In this document: in pieces, positions 53,080 to 64,000 of the stretch
How the letters are laid out: each line of letters starts with the position of its first letter
How positions within the stretch are numbered: the first letter of the stretch is position 1
Origin: Takakia lepidozioides
Taxonomy: Eukaryota; Streptophyta; Takakiopsida; Takakiales; Takakiaceae
Length of the DNA: 64,000 nucleotides
Direction of reading: 5' to 3'
Assembly: GCA_030704615.1 (NCBI GenBank)
Contig: CM060731.1
Span: 91,928,756 to 91,992,755, forward strand
The notes under the pieces: generated by a model
Told to the model about the DNA's origin: nothing
Database searches by the model: none
The model's input: the letters and a program-made list of their open reading frames with translations, nothing else
Program-made: the position numbers and the translations under genes

Positions 53080-55745
53080 TTGCAATGATGGTACACACAC
53101 CTTGACACACCGAGAATGTGCTCAAGAATATTCAACAGGGTTGTCTCTTTGGAATGGTGCATGACCCTTGGCATAGTCAAAATCAGAGGGCACATACTGG
53201 AAGCAAGCAGCCTCAGGGTTGAAGTCAGGGCAGCTGTACTAAAAGATGTGGCACTAACACGAACCCATCTATACCATGATGTGTATATAGGGCCCACCCC
53301 CGAAAGGGGGCAGTAGCCGCAAGGCGAAGTGGCTCTTAGTTACGCCGGCCTCGGCCGGAGTCTTCTCTCTACCATGATGTGTTCTGTCATAATACACAAG
53401 GCCCACCTGGCACTGAACAGACAACCCCAGAGTTTCTTGAAGGTCTTAGAACATTCGTGGCTTACATGCATGAGATCAGAGGCACGGGATGTGCCAGGTG
53501 TCCGGACATGCACAATGTTACCATTTGACATCTCCCACATTTTTGGTACCCCCATCCTCACAATGGTCTTCATAATCCGTTCCTTGCGGTTCACTTTGGC
53601 TGCCTTAGTCCGAAGCTTGTCAATTGCCTGGAGCAGCTTTAGTTCCTGCTTTTTTACCATCATCACAGACACCCCACACAATGGTTGAGAGACAGAGAGA
53701 GATTTACCCTACAACAGCTCTCCATAAACACTGCCAACATTGTTGCAGGGCACCTGCTCAGCTGACAGTGATCTGGCTGTCTACAGGGCTGATCTAAAGG
53801 GCTGGTATCACACTCACTTTGGTCACTACTAACGTAGCCTTCACCTTGTGGTTGCATTGCCTATCTTCTGAGACAACGGGTGGAAGTAGACAGAGGTCCT
53901 TCACCATTGGGTAACATCAATGATGAAGATAACTGCTCCTTTCCTACCACTGGTCCAATTAGATGGGTACCCGTACTAGTGAAGATAACCTTGGATCCCA
54001 ACCCTGCAGTGCAGTAACCAGCAATCCTGCTGCACAGTTTTGCCAACTTGCACAAAACTAATAGTGCCATTTTTATCTTCTGCACCTAAAAGTGGGCATG
54101 TGCACATACACAACATTTGCTTTCCGTGTCCTTCAAAGTAGAGACAAATGTGGTGGCACCCACCTTCAATAAAAGCTCTTTAATGGCATTGCTGCGGTCC
54201 ATGCCTACAATCCCATTCTTGTTTATTGTTGTCAGCTCCTGGATGAAATTTAGACCACAAACACAAAAATCTCACCATGCCTGTCAGTTAGGCATGGTCA
54301 CACTTGAGGGGGTGATGTCAGACACCACAGATGAAGATATAATCAAATGTTCAGAGGTGAAACAGATCGTTACTGGTATGTCTCTTATTGCTCACCAATC
54401 GAACTATGTATTTGTCGCTTCATATCTTTCTGTACAAATAGCTCTGCCAGACATCAGATTGAAACAAACTTCCCTGTGATAATTGTGTTGTTTGGTGGGG
54501 GAGGGGTGAGAAGAAGAAATAATTTGATACAACCACAGTAGGCAAGAGGGTCAATGGGACACACGATGACAGAAACCAAAGAGAAAAAAGAAGAAAATAA
54601 ATTTATCATATACAGCCTAGAGAAAGAGAGATGACAAATTGTTACCTTCATGTCAGACCCAGAGGAGGGCTCATAGAACACAGTGAGACAACACAGGAAA
54701 ACTATTCAAACCAAGAACAAATCATACTCCAAACATTGCACAAAGATGAAGAGAGAGGCTGACACAGAAGCCCATCAAAAACAAATACTACCCCCAAAGA
54801 GAATCACCCTGCATACATCCCGCATACATCAAGGAGAGGAACAAAGAAAAGAAAGGGGGAAACTTGCAAGCACCAGGTCTCAAGCTCCTGAAATAAAATC
54901 TCAAAGTCGGCTCCCGTGCGTGGATTCCTGCGTAGCGCTATCTCATAATGCAAGTTGTTATCATGCTCCTCTTTCCTTTTCCTCTCCTGCTCAACCCAAA
55001 ACTGTCTACACAGATAGGTACCCAGTCTGAACAGAGGTCTATTACGAGATGTTGCAAAAGAACAGACGATTTATGAACAACCTATCTATAATACACGCTT
55101 GTAAATGCCTGAGGGGGGGACAATTTCTTTCAACTAGTTATTAGCAGCAAAGATGTAAACCAACCCATCTGCATTAGACTTCTTAATGTCAGTCTGACCC
55201 TCATGTTCGGTAGACTGTGTTTTCAGCTGCAAACTCAAAGTCAAATGTGTAAATACGGGTTGGAGGTGAAATCCAATGCACCTGGAGTCATGGCATGCAT
55301 TAGAAATGTGTACAGGTTTGGTCCATGGTGGAGGCAGAGGCTGCAACACAAACCTCCTTCTTCTCTCTTGAATACTGTCGCATACGATCCGCAGTTCTTT
55401 CAGCAAGTGCCCGACGTGCATACTTTTGGATAACAGTGGCTGCCCTTCTTCGTTCTTCGTCCCATTGGTCTGAGTCCCTGTAGGGACCTGGAATTCTCGA
55501 GTAATCGTAACTCTCATCAATCGAGACTCCATTCCCATCCACCTGCTGTGAAGGCCTACTTCATCGTCTGCTTGTTCTGGCTCCTCATCTCTGATGTCTG
55601 TGTCTCTCGCGTAATCATAAGTGGCCTCTCCTGAGAGCCTCGTATACATAAGCCGCATCTCTGATCCTCGTAGATGAAATCTATCACGTCGACAAGTGAC
55701 GGAAGGCCGGACAGCCTCTGGGACTGGGCGCCCGAACACAAAATG
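53080..55745 (-). CDS. IQ-motif protein resembling IQUB, fragmentary
   Basis: The 5' exons (about 55,740-55,300) encode ATYDYARDTDIRDEEPEQAD, then SYDYSRIPGPYRDSDQW and RRRAATVIQKYARRALAERT, an IQ calmodulin-binding helix. Further exons include QELTTINKNGIVGMDRSNAI (about 54,245-54,165), KKQELKLLQAIDKLRTKAAK and MGVPKMWEMSNGNIVHVRTP (53,660-53,500), and FNPEAACFQYVPSDFDYAKG (about 53,225-53,170). The W-x-x-SNG-x-x-V-x-V-x-TP pattern after an IQ motif recalls IQUB, a radial-spoke protein of motile cilia, which would suit a sperm-bearing alga. The exon map is incomplete and the match is from memory of the pattern. Confidence 0.45.
53285..53369 (+). mobile_element. 85-bp retroposed LINE 3' end with 13-bp target duplication
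   Basis: The insert runs from ATATAGGGCCCACC to GGAGTCTTCTCTC and matches the 3' UTR end of the LINE at 13,900-14,732. TACCATGATGTGT stands on both sides (53,272-53,284 and 53,370-53,382), a perfect 13-bp target-site duplication. It is a severely 5'-truncated insertion within the IQ-motif gene region, and the intact duplication suggests it is recent. Confidence 0.88.
54480..55130. other. probable intron, no separate feature
   Basis: No supported coding sequence between the IQ exons and the middle exons of the minus-strand gene. Confidence 0.35.
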
Positions 55746-55929
55746 CCCCATGCAGGTCAGCATGAGACCGAGAAGAGAAGAAAGAAATCTTGTTCGATCA
55801 AGAAATCTAACAAATGGAAAGTTACGGGCCCTGACACTCTGCTGGTCAATGTGGAGAGGGAGGGTGAGGGGGCCCGTGCCCTCTTAACTGTATATGTTGA
55901 TCGAGAAGAAGAGGAAGAATTACCCTATC

Positions 55930-56390
55930 GGGGGGGTTATCGGGACAGAAGAGTCGGTAATCAGCTGCTCTTTCTGTAGTACTCGCAGATTCACTTACCA
56001 TGTGCATCAGATCTTGAAGTTCTTTCTTCCCATGTACTACAGTTTTCTTTCTACATGCACCGGACCCAACCGGTGTATCGAAACTGAAGAACACTTCTTC
56101 TTTTCTTGCACTCTTTACTATGAGATCCGTGGGAGACTCAACTGTCTATTTCGTGAAACCTACTCTTTCGCAGAAGTCTTCCATTGTGAGGATCGGAAAT
56201 GCTTATCTGCACGAAGCTTTGACCCTTAGGCAATCCCTGGAGCAGTAGTTGCTTTTGGGCTGCTTCTGGCTTCACTCTTTTTCCTTTTGTTGTCTTTCCT
56301 GTTTCTTGTTTACTTTTGTCCCATAAGCTCTTTGAGCTTTCTACGGACGTCATAAGGTTCCATTTCATTTCATTTCATTTGGGATACTGC
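55930..56390 (+). mobile_element. LINE 3' end fragment
   Basis: The translation CIETEEHFFFSCTLYYEIRG has the zinc-binding C...ETEEHFFFSCxLY pattern found after the reverse transcriptase of many LINEs. A stop follows at about 56,227. After about 130 bp of pyrimidine-rich 3' UTR the sequence ends in TTCCATTTCATTTCATTTCA, a short tandem tail typical of LINE 3' ends. All upstream RT sequence is missing. Confidence 0.65.
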
Positions 56391-56399
56391 AACTAGAGG

Positions 56400-58330
56400 T
56401 GACCCTGGACCCTCCTCCAAAGTCACTGAAACATGCTCTTGGACATCGAGGGACAAAACAACGGGAGCTACTCGCAGACCTCTTTCAATGTCACTGTGAC
56501 ATGTTGGGGCAATTTTGACGTTGAAGGCGCCATATTTGTATTCCTTCTCGTACTTTAAGGTTCTGCATACTACAAAATGTCGTGGTTTCTGTCTTTCCTG
56601 AAAGAATATGTACTGCTGTCCAGGTTGGTCCTACACATTCCTCCAGTGTGTGTGATCGCACTCTCCTCCTCAAGTCAAAGGATTTGGTGCACTCAGTCGA
56701 CAGTCTCTCTTTCACCACTACTTCGTTGAATAAACAGAACAGAATTTGCTTCTTCTTCTTCTTGTTCTGAAATGAATCATTTACACACATGTTTCAGTCA
56801 GTCAAGCCTTCTCCCTCGCAGCTTGAGTAAAGTGAAGGCCACTAACAGCATACTCTTAGGTGGCCATGAGAGACGCATCGATCTGCTACGTAACTGAATT
56901 TGTTGATGTTCTTCTGTAATCGTTAAATGAACTTGATATCTCGGGTGCGCGTAAGAAACTGCAAGTTCAGCCGAAGGAAATCACAAGTAGATTGTAGCTG
57001 TACCAATTTACATAGTCGCTATTCTGTCCCACGCATCGTGTATCTCGCTCCAACAAAACTTAACGGGCATCATTCTTCACAAGAGACACTGTATGCAATC
57101 CCTCCGCATTTCCACAATCTCTTAGAACTTGTCGTTAATTTCATAAAACCATGTCTGCCAAAAAAGATGAAATCCCCTCCAAGTATGCGTTCTCCTGGAA
57201 AGACTTGATGAAACATAACTTGAAGAATTTTAGAGAAGCACCCTCCAAAGCTGCCGTTTGAAGAATTCCCAGTAACGAGAATGTCAGTCGAAGGCCATGA
57301 AGGCCACGCCATTCTTACTGGACAATACGAGAGCTTGGTGCCAACCCAAAGAAATGATGCATGGAGTTGGGCTATTGCCATTGCTTCTGATCATAAGATT
57401 CACAAATTTACATGGTTCATCCTTCTCACTCAAATCAATGGTCGAGATTGCAACACCTGAAGTTTTCTGGACTAGTTTGTTATAACCACCTATCTCTTCA
57501 TGCTTTTTGTTTGCCTCTTCACGAAAGTTCTATCTGTTCGCTGTAAGAGCGGCCTTCCATGTACCCGGCCCACCGTTTAAGGGAGGAAACGACAAAATTG
57601 GCCGGGTACACATATCGCTTCCATGCATGGGGCGGCAGGGCCCGGTCGCCGAGCTAGCGCGTTTGGAGCGCACCCGGATAAAATGGGAAGGGAGCTCCGC
57701 AGCCCAGTCTCGCAAATTGAACTTACCTGCCACGTCACACTAAGGTCACGCTTACCCTGTAGTATCCTCTACCACCTCACGGTAAAGGCCAAAAAGAGCA
57801 CGATCGCCGAGCTCCACATGATTGTGGAAAAGCGCTCAAGAACTCGGCTATTTTCCCCAAACGCTCGGCAAACTCCTTCTTTTGCGGGCCGGGCTCCTCC
57901 CACATGGAAGGACGCTCTAAGTTTCTAGTATCTGAGACCATCCTTTCTGTTCTTCTTCTGCCTCTTGAAATCTAGAAAGACACATCGCCTAGCCAATGAA
58001 ATCTAGAAGCTCTCACATGGAGAAGTCCAGCCGTGCATTATATCACGGGTCAAAGAACAGTGATCCGCAAATTTATTGTTGTTACTGATAGTAATATTTA
58101 TGGCTCTTCATCATATGTCGTCCCTGACACCCCCCTTCATCCTACGCAACACATGTGGCAAATGATCTCTAGGACACAATAGAATTAGGACAAATTTAAA
58201 GAATAGCAGTAAAGACCATTCCTGAAACAAGCTTGGTGTACATAGCACTACTGTCGTGTGAGCAACTTCATGTCCACAAGTGCAGCCACATGGGTGTCAA
58301 ACAGAAAGCATGTTGACAGTCTTGCCTATC
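56400..58330. other. no recognised gene
   Basis: Open frames up to about 100 codons occur on both strands (e.g. minus 56,491-56,790 and 57,070-57,381), but none shows a domain I recognise. Confidence 0.35.
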
Positions 58331-58337
58331 GCATCCA

Positions 58338-59039
58338 TTGATGTGTACCCTGCTACACCTAATAAGTCTGCCAGCGAAGCTAAGATTGGAAAAAGATAAG
58401 GCCACTACCACTATTGCCAACTGCAAAAAGCAGCACATCTATGCCCTGCAGCCTCTGCAGGAAGGATTAGAACAAATCACAAACACAACAGTAATGACCA
58501 AAACAACGTCGCTGGTGAATTCTCAGCCGAGGTCCACATCAACATTGGAGTCAAACAGGGCTGCCCCTTTCACCTACCCTGTCATCTTGTCTAAAGATGG
58601 TCTTGGCACCCTAGCCGACATTGTCATTGCCGACCCTACCCTATCCAACCTACTTTCACGTTCAACATCCTCCCAGGGCTCCGCGGCTTTGGTTGTTGCT
58701 CAAGTCAAGGAATGCGACTATCGAGACAGACATCCTACTGACACTTTCATCCCCTTAGTTGCGGAGGTATTCGGCTGTCTCCATCGCCAATTTGACGACC
58801 TACTCCGTTCATGTGCCCATCAAGCGGCTCAAAACAAGACCACGAGCATTCCATATGCATTTATTCTTGTGACCTTTCATAGACACAAAAATGCCGTTGC
58901 GTTACAGAGAGCTCAGACATTGGCCATATTACATTGGGTCGACGTAGCTGGACCAGCTTCATCCCACGGCCCAACTCTCCCGGACGTTATGCCCATGTTG
59001 CCCTCCGACCTACTTCAGGCAGTAGGTTGGGATGACTGA
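58338..59039 (+). mobile_element. LINE C-terminal fragment with restriction-like endonuclease-like domain
   Basis: An open frame of 233 codons contains LADIVIADPTLSNLL, AALVVAQVKECDYRDRH and FIPLVAEVFGCLHRQFDDLL. The pattern (D in a hydrophobic strand, then VxxxK/E followed by a Tyr and FxPLxxExxGxxH) resembles the PD-(D/E)XK-type C-terminal nuclease region of some plant LINEs. The putative catalytic pair appears as VKE, so activity is doubtful. The start is likely artificial, because the RT is missing upstream. The sequence differs from the LINE at 14 kb. Confidence 0.45.
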
Positions 59040-59369
59040 ACAGTTTGAATAGTTTAGTTTAGCTTGCTTCCATTTCCTCCCTTCTTTCCCAAGTTTGGGG
59101 TTTTTCTATCATATGTTCAAATACCTCATGTTTCCTATAAATAAAGCTGTACATGATAAATGACCACGTTCCCATAGAATTCACATTCCGATTAAAACAT
59201 TCGAACGTTACAAATCCGAGGCAACTAAATTTCTCGCTGACCTAAACGGGGAGTGAAGACCACTCAAGATTACATACTGACGATCAAAACATGTTGAAGA
59301 GGTCAAGAAACATACCCGGAGGGCAGCGACAGGGCACGAGAATTAAGATCAAAATAACGACAGGAGGAG

Positions 59370-59951
59370 ATGATGGAAATAGACGCTTCCGCGGGATCGC
59401 CCCCAGCTGAAAGTATAGTGTGGCCGTTTGAGAAGCACGTGCTAGTGCTAAAGGGATATCAGACTCAGTTAGAGCAGTTGGAGTTGGCAAAAAGGAACTG
59501 GGAAGTACTATACAAGGATTACAAAAAAATGGGGAAGGAGAATAAAGAGCTGGATCAAAGCAAACAAATGTACAAAAAAAAAAACGGGCGCTAAGGAGAA
59601 GATTGCCTATAGCGGGTGGAACGAATACAGGAGACACTGGCCGAAATGAGTAAGCAGGCCAAGGAAACCTCGGTCAGGTACGAAGAAAGGATAGAGAAGT
59701 ACAAAGTCACGCTTGAGGGCACGGGGGAAGGCATGGGTGAGGCGAGTCAGCTACACAAGAAGGAGGAGGAAACTAAGAAGCCCCCGAGAACAGATGTACA
59801 GAATGCAAGAGAATTTGCAAGAAGTAAGGAGTCAGTTGCGAACAAAGGGCGCACTGTCGTTGGCCCGCAACACTCGTCATCTTACGAGCAGAAGTACTCA
59901 GCGGGGAAAGCCAACGAGCCAGTACGGAGCTCAAAGTGGAACAGTTCTTGA
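59370..59951 (+). pseudogene. coiled-coil reading frame, perhaps a retroelement ORF1
   Basis: A charged helical protein starts MMEIDASAGSPPAES (59,370) and reads LEQLELAKRNWEVLYKDYKK to a stop near 59,594. A second frame goes on with IQETLAEMSKQAKETS and EERIEKYKVTLEG to a TGA at 59,951. The heptad-rich, Lys/Glu-rich character suits a LINE ORF1 or Gag-like coiled coil, but I cannot assign a family. An A8 run near 59,577-59,584 is the likely site of the frame change. Confidence 0.35.
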
Positions 59952-60840
59952 GCCCTCGGCCCTCCCCGCACGTGGCCATCCGAAGAGACGACTACACCCA
60001 AAAACCCGAGGGCTGAAGGGCCACATAACTTTAGTCACTAATAAGTCACCAAAACCCCCTTTGCCATTGGCCTTAAATTTAACCACTAAGTTCAAAGTAC
60101 TCTTTTTCAATATTCCCCTTCTTTTATATACCCATACCCCCAATTCTCTTTTTTCGTTCCCCGCCTGTAACTTACCTTCCTTTTGGGTCTTTTTTTTCAT
60201 TTACTCCCCCGACCTTTGTACCTTTTCTTATAAATACAGCTAACAAAACTTGCTCCTATATTAAATTTAACATATTTGTAACCCCTAACCCCCTCTTTTA
60301 CTGTTTGTAATTTTACTTTTCGAGTGAATCATTTAAAACATTGTCCTAGTATGTATTCCAGTAGTTTTTTGTATTATATCCCTTTTCATTTAAAAATGCG
60401 AGAATGCAATGTCGTGCAAATTAATTGAGCTATCTATTTTGCCCTCGATAAAACTTGCTGTGGATTCTCCCTTTGAACATAATCAGTCATCCAAGAAGGA
60501 AAGTACTGCCTTGTCAGCCCTGTTTTGCCTTTTTCACCCCTGAAGTCACAGGTTTCCACTCTATGCATGTAGTTACGAGGTATAGTTTCTGGTGGAACCA
60601 GAACTTCCACCCTCTGGAAAAAATGAGTTTCTGGTTTGCTGGCACTATTTTTCATCCACCGACAACTGAAGAATTGCCCACAATGAAAGGAGAACAGCTT
60701 CTCCGTCCAATTAAAAACAAAGATTTCGTTGAGAAACCCCCTCCCAAAAAGGGCTCCGACACTGCAGCCTTTGCGGGCGCCTGTTGGAGCACAAAACAGA
60801 CTCCACAAATACAACCAGAGTGCCATAAATTCTTTGAGAA
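59952..60840. other. no recognised gene
   Basis: Pyrimidine-rich, then AT-rich sequence (to about 60,440), followed by translations without recognisable motifs. The last 300 bp may be the 3' continuation of the PPR-DYW pseudogene. Confidence 0.35.
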
Positions 60841-60849
60841 ATGAAATCT

Positions 60850-62390
60850 TAGAAGCATTGCACCAACCACCCACAAGAAACCCTGGAATGGTTGATAGCC
60901 ACCGTGTACAAAAATATCCGGGCGCAGTACCTTAGCACATATCTTTTGGATGATTTGGTTATGTTTGCAGCACCCCCACCAACTGGAGAGATTCCCATGA
61001 TGATCCCGCAAAGACCTCAGAGAGGTTGTGTTGGAGCCCAAAAACATGGCCAGCTTCTCATTTGTGGTGAGCAAAGAGATTTCTTTAAGCTCTTCCTCAA
61101 CATCATGCAATGCAAAGCGGGCTTCACCCCTTCGCACATCATTTGCTCATAGGTCTCCAAGCCTCCATCCCGCGCCCTTGCTGTGCATATCCTGCAATCA
61201 TCGCACTCCACGATAGCGCATCTTGTTCAGCCATACCGTTGAACACTCCCTTCCATACATGTCCACGAGGGTATTGTGTCAGAGTGACATTTGATACAAT
61301 TGCAAATCTGACAATGTCGCCATGGTCCTCTTTGCCCTTTTCCAGAGCTGACAGGCTTGCACACACATGCAAATGTACACAAACGTGATGTGGTCGGGCT
61401 TCACCCCTTCCCCCATCATTTGATCATAGGTCTCCAAAGCCTCCATACCACGTCCCTGCTGTGCATACCCTGCAAGCACCGGCACTCCACGACACCACAC
61501 CTCGTTCAGCCATGGAAACTCCCTTCGCATCCTTAATGCACCCACATTTGGCATACATGTCCACCAGGGGAGTGTTCAGAATGACATCTGGTACAATTCC
61601 AGCTTTGACAATGTCACCATGGACCTCTTTCCCCTTTTCCAGATCTCGCAGGCTTGGACACGCATTGCATCCTGCCAACATTATATTCCACGTGATCAAA
61701 GATCGTTGAGGCATTCTGTTGAACACTTGGTGAGCATCAATGATGCTCCCGCACATAACATACATGTTGACAAGGGTGTTGAGTAGAAAAACATTGTGGA
61801 CTCCCTCTCTTGATCCTCTTTCAGAAGCTGTGGGCATGGTTGAGGTGCCTGATTTTATCAACTGTGCGCCTGCAGTTGCTGCCTTTAGTTGACCATCTAC
61901 CCATGCAGGTTTCTTGTAGCTACTGACCCCCACATGGAATCAAGGTAATCTGGAGCTTGAAGTCCAGCCCTCTTGGATGAATCTGGACCCACACTCTATC
62001 CATGCTCATTCAGGAAAAAACAGGGAAAAACTTTGATAACAGGGAAAAACAGGCTGAAATGTGTTGAAGAAGGTTGTCGTGCGCATACTTGGATACGCAT
62101 TGCATCCTGCCAACATTATATTCCACGTGATCAAAGATCGTTGAGGCATTATGTTGAGCACTTGGTGAGCATCAATGATGCTCCCGCACATAACATACAT
62201 GTTGACAAAGGTGTTGAGTAGAAAAACATTGTGGACTCCCTCTCTTGATCCTCTTTCAGAAGCTGTGGTCATGGTTGAGGTGCCTGATTTTATCAACTGT
62301 GCCGCTGCAGTTGCTGCCTTTAGTTGACCATCTACCCATGCAGGTTTCTTGTAGCTACTGACCCCCACATGGAATCAAGGTAATCTGGAG
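60850..62390 (-). pseudogene. PPR-DYW RNA-editing protein pseudogene
   Basis: Minus-strand PPR repeats of the PLS type run through several frames: NVFLLNTLVNMYVMCGSIID, AHQVFNRMPQRSLITWNIML, GIVPDVILNTPLVDMYAKCG, SWSAMIAGYAQQGRGMEA and GVKPDHITFV. They end in a degenerate DYW domain (about 61,110-60,930): LHDVEEELKE and NEKLAMFLG, where intact proteins have the zinc-binding His-Ser-Glu. A decayed CxDCH box and C-terminus follow in another frame. Intact relatives edit C to U in organelle RNAs. Frameshifts, loss of the zinc ligands and an internal tandem duplication show it is dead. Confidence 0.75.
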
Positions 62391-62522
62391 CTTGAAGTCC
62401 AGCCCTCTTGGATGAATCTGGACCCACACTCTATCCATGCTCATTCAGGAAAAAACAGGGAAAAACTTTGATAACAGGGAAAAACAGGCTGAAATGTGTT
62501 GAAGAAGGTTGTCGTGCGCATA
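61653..62522. repeat. 435-bp tandem duplication within the PPR pseudogene
   Basis: Copy A (61,653-62,087) and copy B (62,088-62,522) are nearly identical, with differences at a few positions (CACGCATTG against TACGCATTG, ATTCTGTTG against ATTATGTTG). The junction at about 62,075-62,088 contains TGTCGTGCGCATAC, the last 14 bases of the adjacent gypsy LTR, so the duplication happened after the LTR arrived. Confidence 0.9.
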
Positions 62523-63029
62523 CATATCGCTACACAACTATATCGCTGTCCAAACCACACCACACATATATGCACAATAAAGTAGTCTGCCACAATGATA
62601 GAAAACCAACGAACACACTGTTTACACAAAACATGAAAACCAAACCATCACTCTTAGAAATAGTAGTCGAACCAGGGGCACCCCAAGCTATGGGGACTCC
62701 ACCCCACAACAACCTGTACCCCTACATAAGCACACTCAAATCTAACCGCATGTAGGAGCTTGGTCGCGCAGGCTCAACTCGAGAAAGATGAGCCGCGCGA
62801 CTGCCGCTCTCGTGAGATAAGACGGACCAGGTGTCAAACTAAACTTGACATCTGATTTAACACTTGACCTAAATCCAAGTGTTAAATACAAATAACTAGT
62901 TTTATTCTAGCTGTTTTCACACTGTGCTTATTTAACTTGACAGCTGTCGTGCGCATACATATCGCTACACAACTACATCGCTGTCCAAACCACACCACAC
63001 ATATATGCACAATAAAGTAGTCTGCCACA
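62510..63029 (-). repeat. LTR of gypsy copy 3
   Basis: On the minus strand it starts TGTGGCAGAC (63,029) and ends GCGCACGACA (62,510), 520 bp long and similar throughout to the LTR at 5,389-5,910, including the 85-bp terminal direct repeats. A CGATT and purine run (AGGGGGGCGA on the minus strand) precede it. Confidence 0.88.
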
Positions 63030-64000
63030 ATCGCCCCCCTAGCTGGTGGATAGGTCCCTCTACCTCCAGAAGAGATGTGATATAGCTGACACAAAAAACA
63101 GAAAGCCGTACTAACTAGCTGGTTTCCTCTATCACTGGCTCCCTATTGTACTCAACTCTATAGACCAAGGGGCCGGGTACAAGAGTAGCCCCATCGCTTA
63201 GTCGCCGTCTTGCAATATTTGCACTTAGCTTGATCCAGGAGCTCAGGGGGTTGTTCAAGGTCGGGTCCTATGTAGCTGGGCCTTACGTTGCTTTGTTAGC
63301 TTCCATGGTTGGATCCACTCCACATCCAATTCAATGTGGACATAAACCAATCCCCATCTGGAACCATCTCAAGAGGTGGAGTCAAGCATCCCATATGCCA
63401 ACCTCAGACATCGTCGCGACACCACATGGTGGCTGCCCCTTGAGCAGACCCGCCACACATGCACCTCAAACCTACGGATATACCACTTCCTGTTTGGGTC
63501 AATCCTTGCCATCGACATTCGGAAATTTGAACATGGTGCACAATTACTCACATTGTCCTTCCAATTTATGCCATCCACGACCCTCCAAGACCAAGACGCC
63601 TGAGGGCAATACCTCTCGAACCCTCAAAATAACACGTCCTTCTTCAGTCACAGTCCAGGGTCGTAGGAGCAGTCTGCTGCAGATAGACATAGTCACCAGG
63701 GTTGAATCTCCGAACCCCAGGACGATACCCCCACCACCACTTATGTAGGAATACCTCAACGTATCACGGTGTTGTGCAATGGCAAGGTTTCTCGAAAAGC
63801 CATGGGCATGACTTCTCTGAACAACTCTCAACGCTGCTCACATGCACGTGCCCACCACACGTCCGGATCGTCAAGGTTAAGAACTGTAGCAGCTTCTCTG
63901 CAAATGGATGTAGGCAAATCCGGCTCTCGGCCAAAGAGAAAAAGTATGGTGAGAAGGAGGCAAGTGATGCTTGCTTGCTGAACCTGTAGCCCATGGCTAA
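63030..64000 (-). mobile_element. gypsy-methyltransferase element copy 3, 3' part
   Basis: On the minus strand the integrase C-terminal part (MGYRFSKQASLASFSPY, PFAEKLLQFLTL, HRDTLRYSYISGGGGI) is followed by LRVREVLPSGVLVLEG and then a decayed PHD finger (RCM, GWHMGCLTPPLEMVPDGDW with several Cys lost), a non-coding stretch, the polypurine tract and the LTR. The rest lies beyond the window. Frameshifts are frequent, e.g. near 63,680-63,820. Confidence 0.85.

Noticed and set aside
57530-57930. Coding gene from the GC-rich open frames
   Set aside because: Frames on both strands are equally open, and none has a start context, splice signals or a recognisable motif.

Overview
The window looks like nuclear DNA of a repeat-rich streptophyte alga. 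Spliceosomal GT-AG introns exclude a bacterium. The identifiable genes are plant-like (SOUL haem-binding protein, PPR-DYW protein, DLNG-type FCP1-like phosphatase, En/Spm CACTA transposases), and one minus-strand gene resembles the flagellar protein IQUB, expected only where motile sperm are kept. Ty3/gypsy elements carrying a cytosine methyltransferase also point to charophytes; Chara is my best guess, an inference not proven here. Most of the sequence is mobile DNA or its ruins.

Layout. 1-12.05 kb: two degenerate head-to-tail Ty3/gypsy elements encoding, in order, protease, a C5 DNA methyltransferase, RT-RNase H, integrase and (first copy) a C-terminal PHD finger; a third copy on the minus strand closes the window (62.5-64 kb). 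12.05-14.9 kb: gypsy gag and RT fragments broken by a 1.1-kb CACTA-type element with an intact 3-bp target duplication and by a LINE. 14.9-18.8 kb, 22.9-28.3 kb and 30.3-38.9 kb: three stretches of related design, with dense arrays of short GC-core palindromes beside a gene, and an end rich in GCTCATG repeats. The first holds a SWIM zinc-finger gene followed by a RING pseudogene; the other two hold copies of one ParB-like/DNA-methyltransferase-like gene. 39-46.2 kb: a CACTA (En/Spm) region with transposase fragments and an FCP1-like phosphatase lodged between its exons. 46.4-49.7 kb: a Rep-like fragment, a TRIM retroelement with an initiator-tRNA primer site, and a second CACTA-type element. 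50-56 kb: a degenerate third ParB-like copy, a SOUL gene and an IQ-motif gene holding a LINE tail. 56-62.5 kb: LINE fragments, a coiled-coil reading frame and a PPR-DYW pseudogene with a recent tandem duplication.

The strongest candidate for an undescribed system is the ParB-MTase gene at 30,537-36,720 (minus). Ten exons can be placed with consistent splice phases, apart from one single-base frameshift. It encodes a ParB/Spo0J-like nuclease fold followed by an N4/N6-type methyltransferase fold in beta-class motif order, as seen in phage and plasmid proteins. Two further decayed copies show that it is a dispersed family. Two copies end within about 0.5 kb of the same GCTCATG-rich terminus and are preceded by arrays of CGGCGCCG-core palindromes, so I propose a cargo-carrying mobile element whose palindromes may be target sites of the encoded protein.
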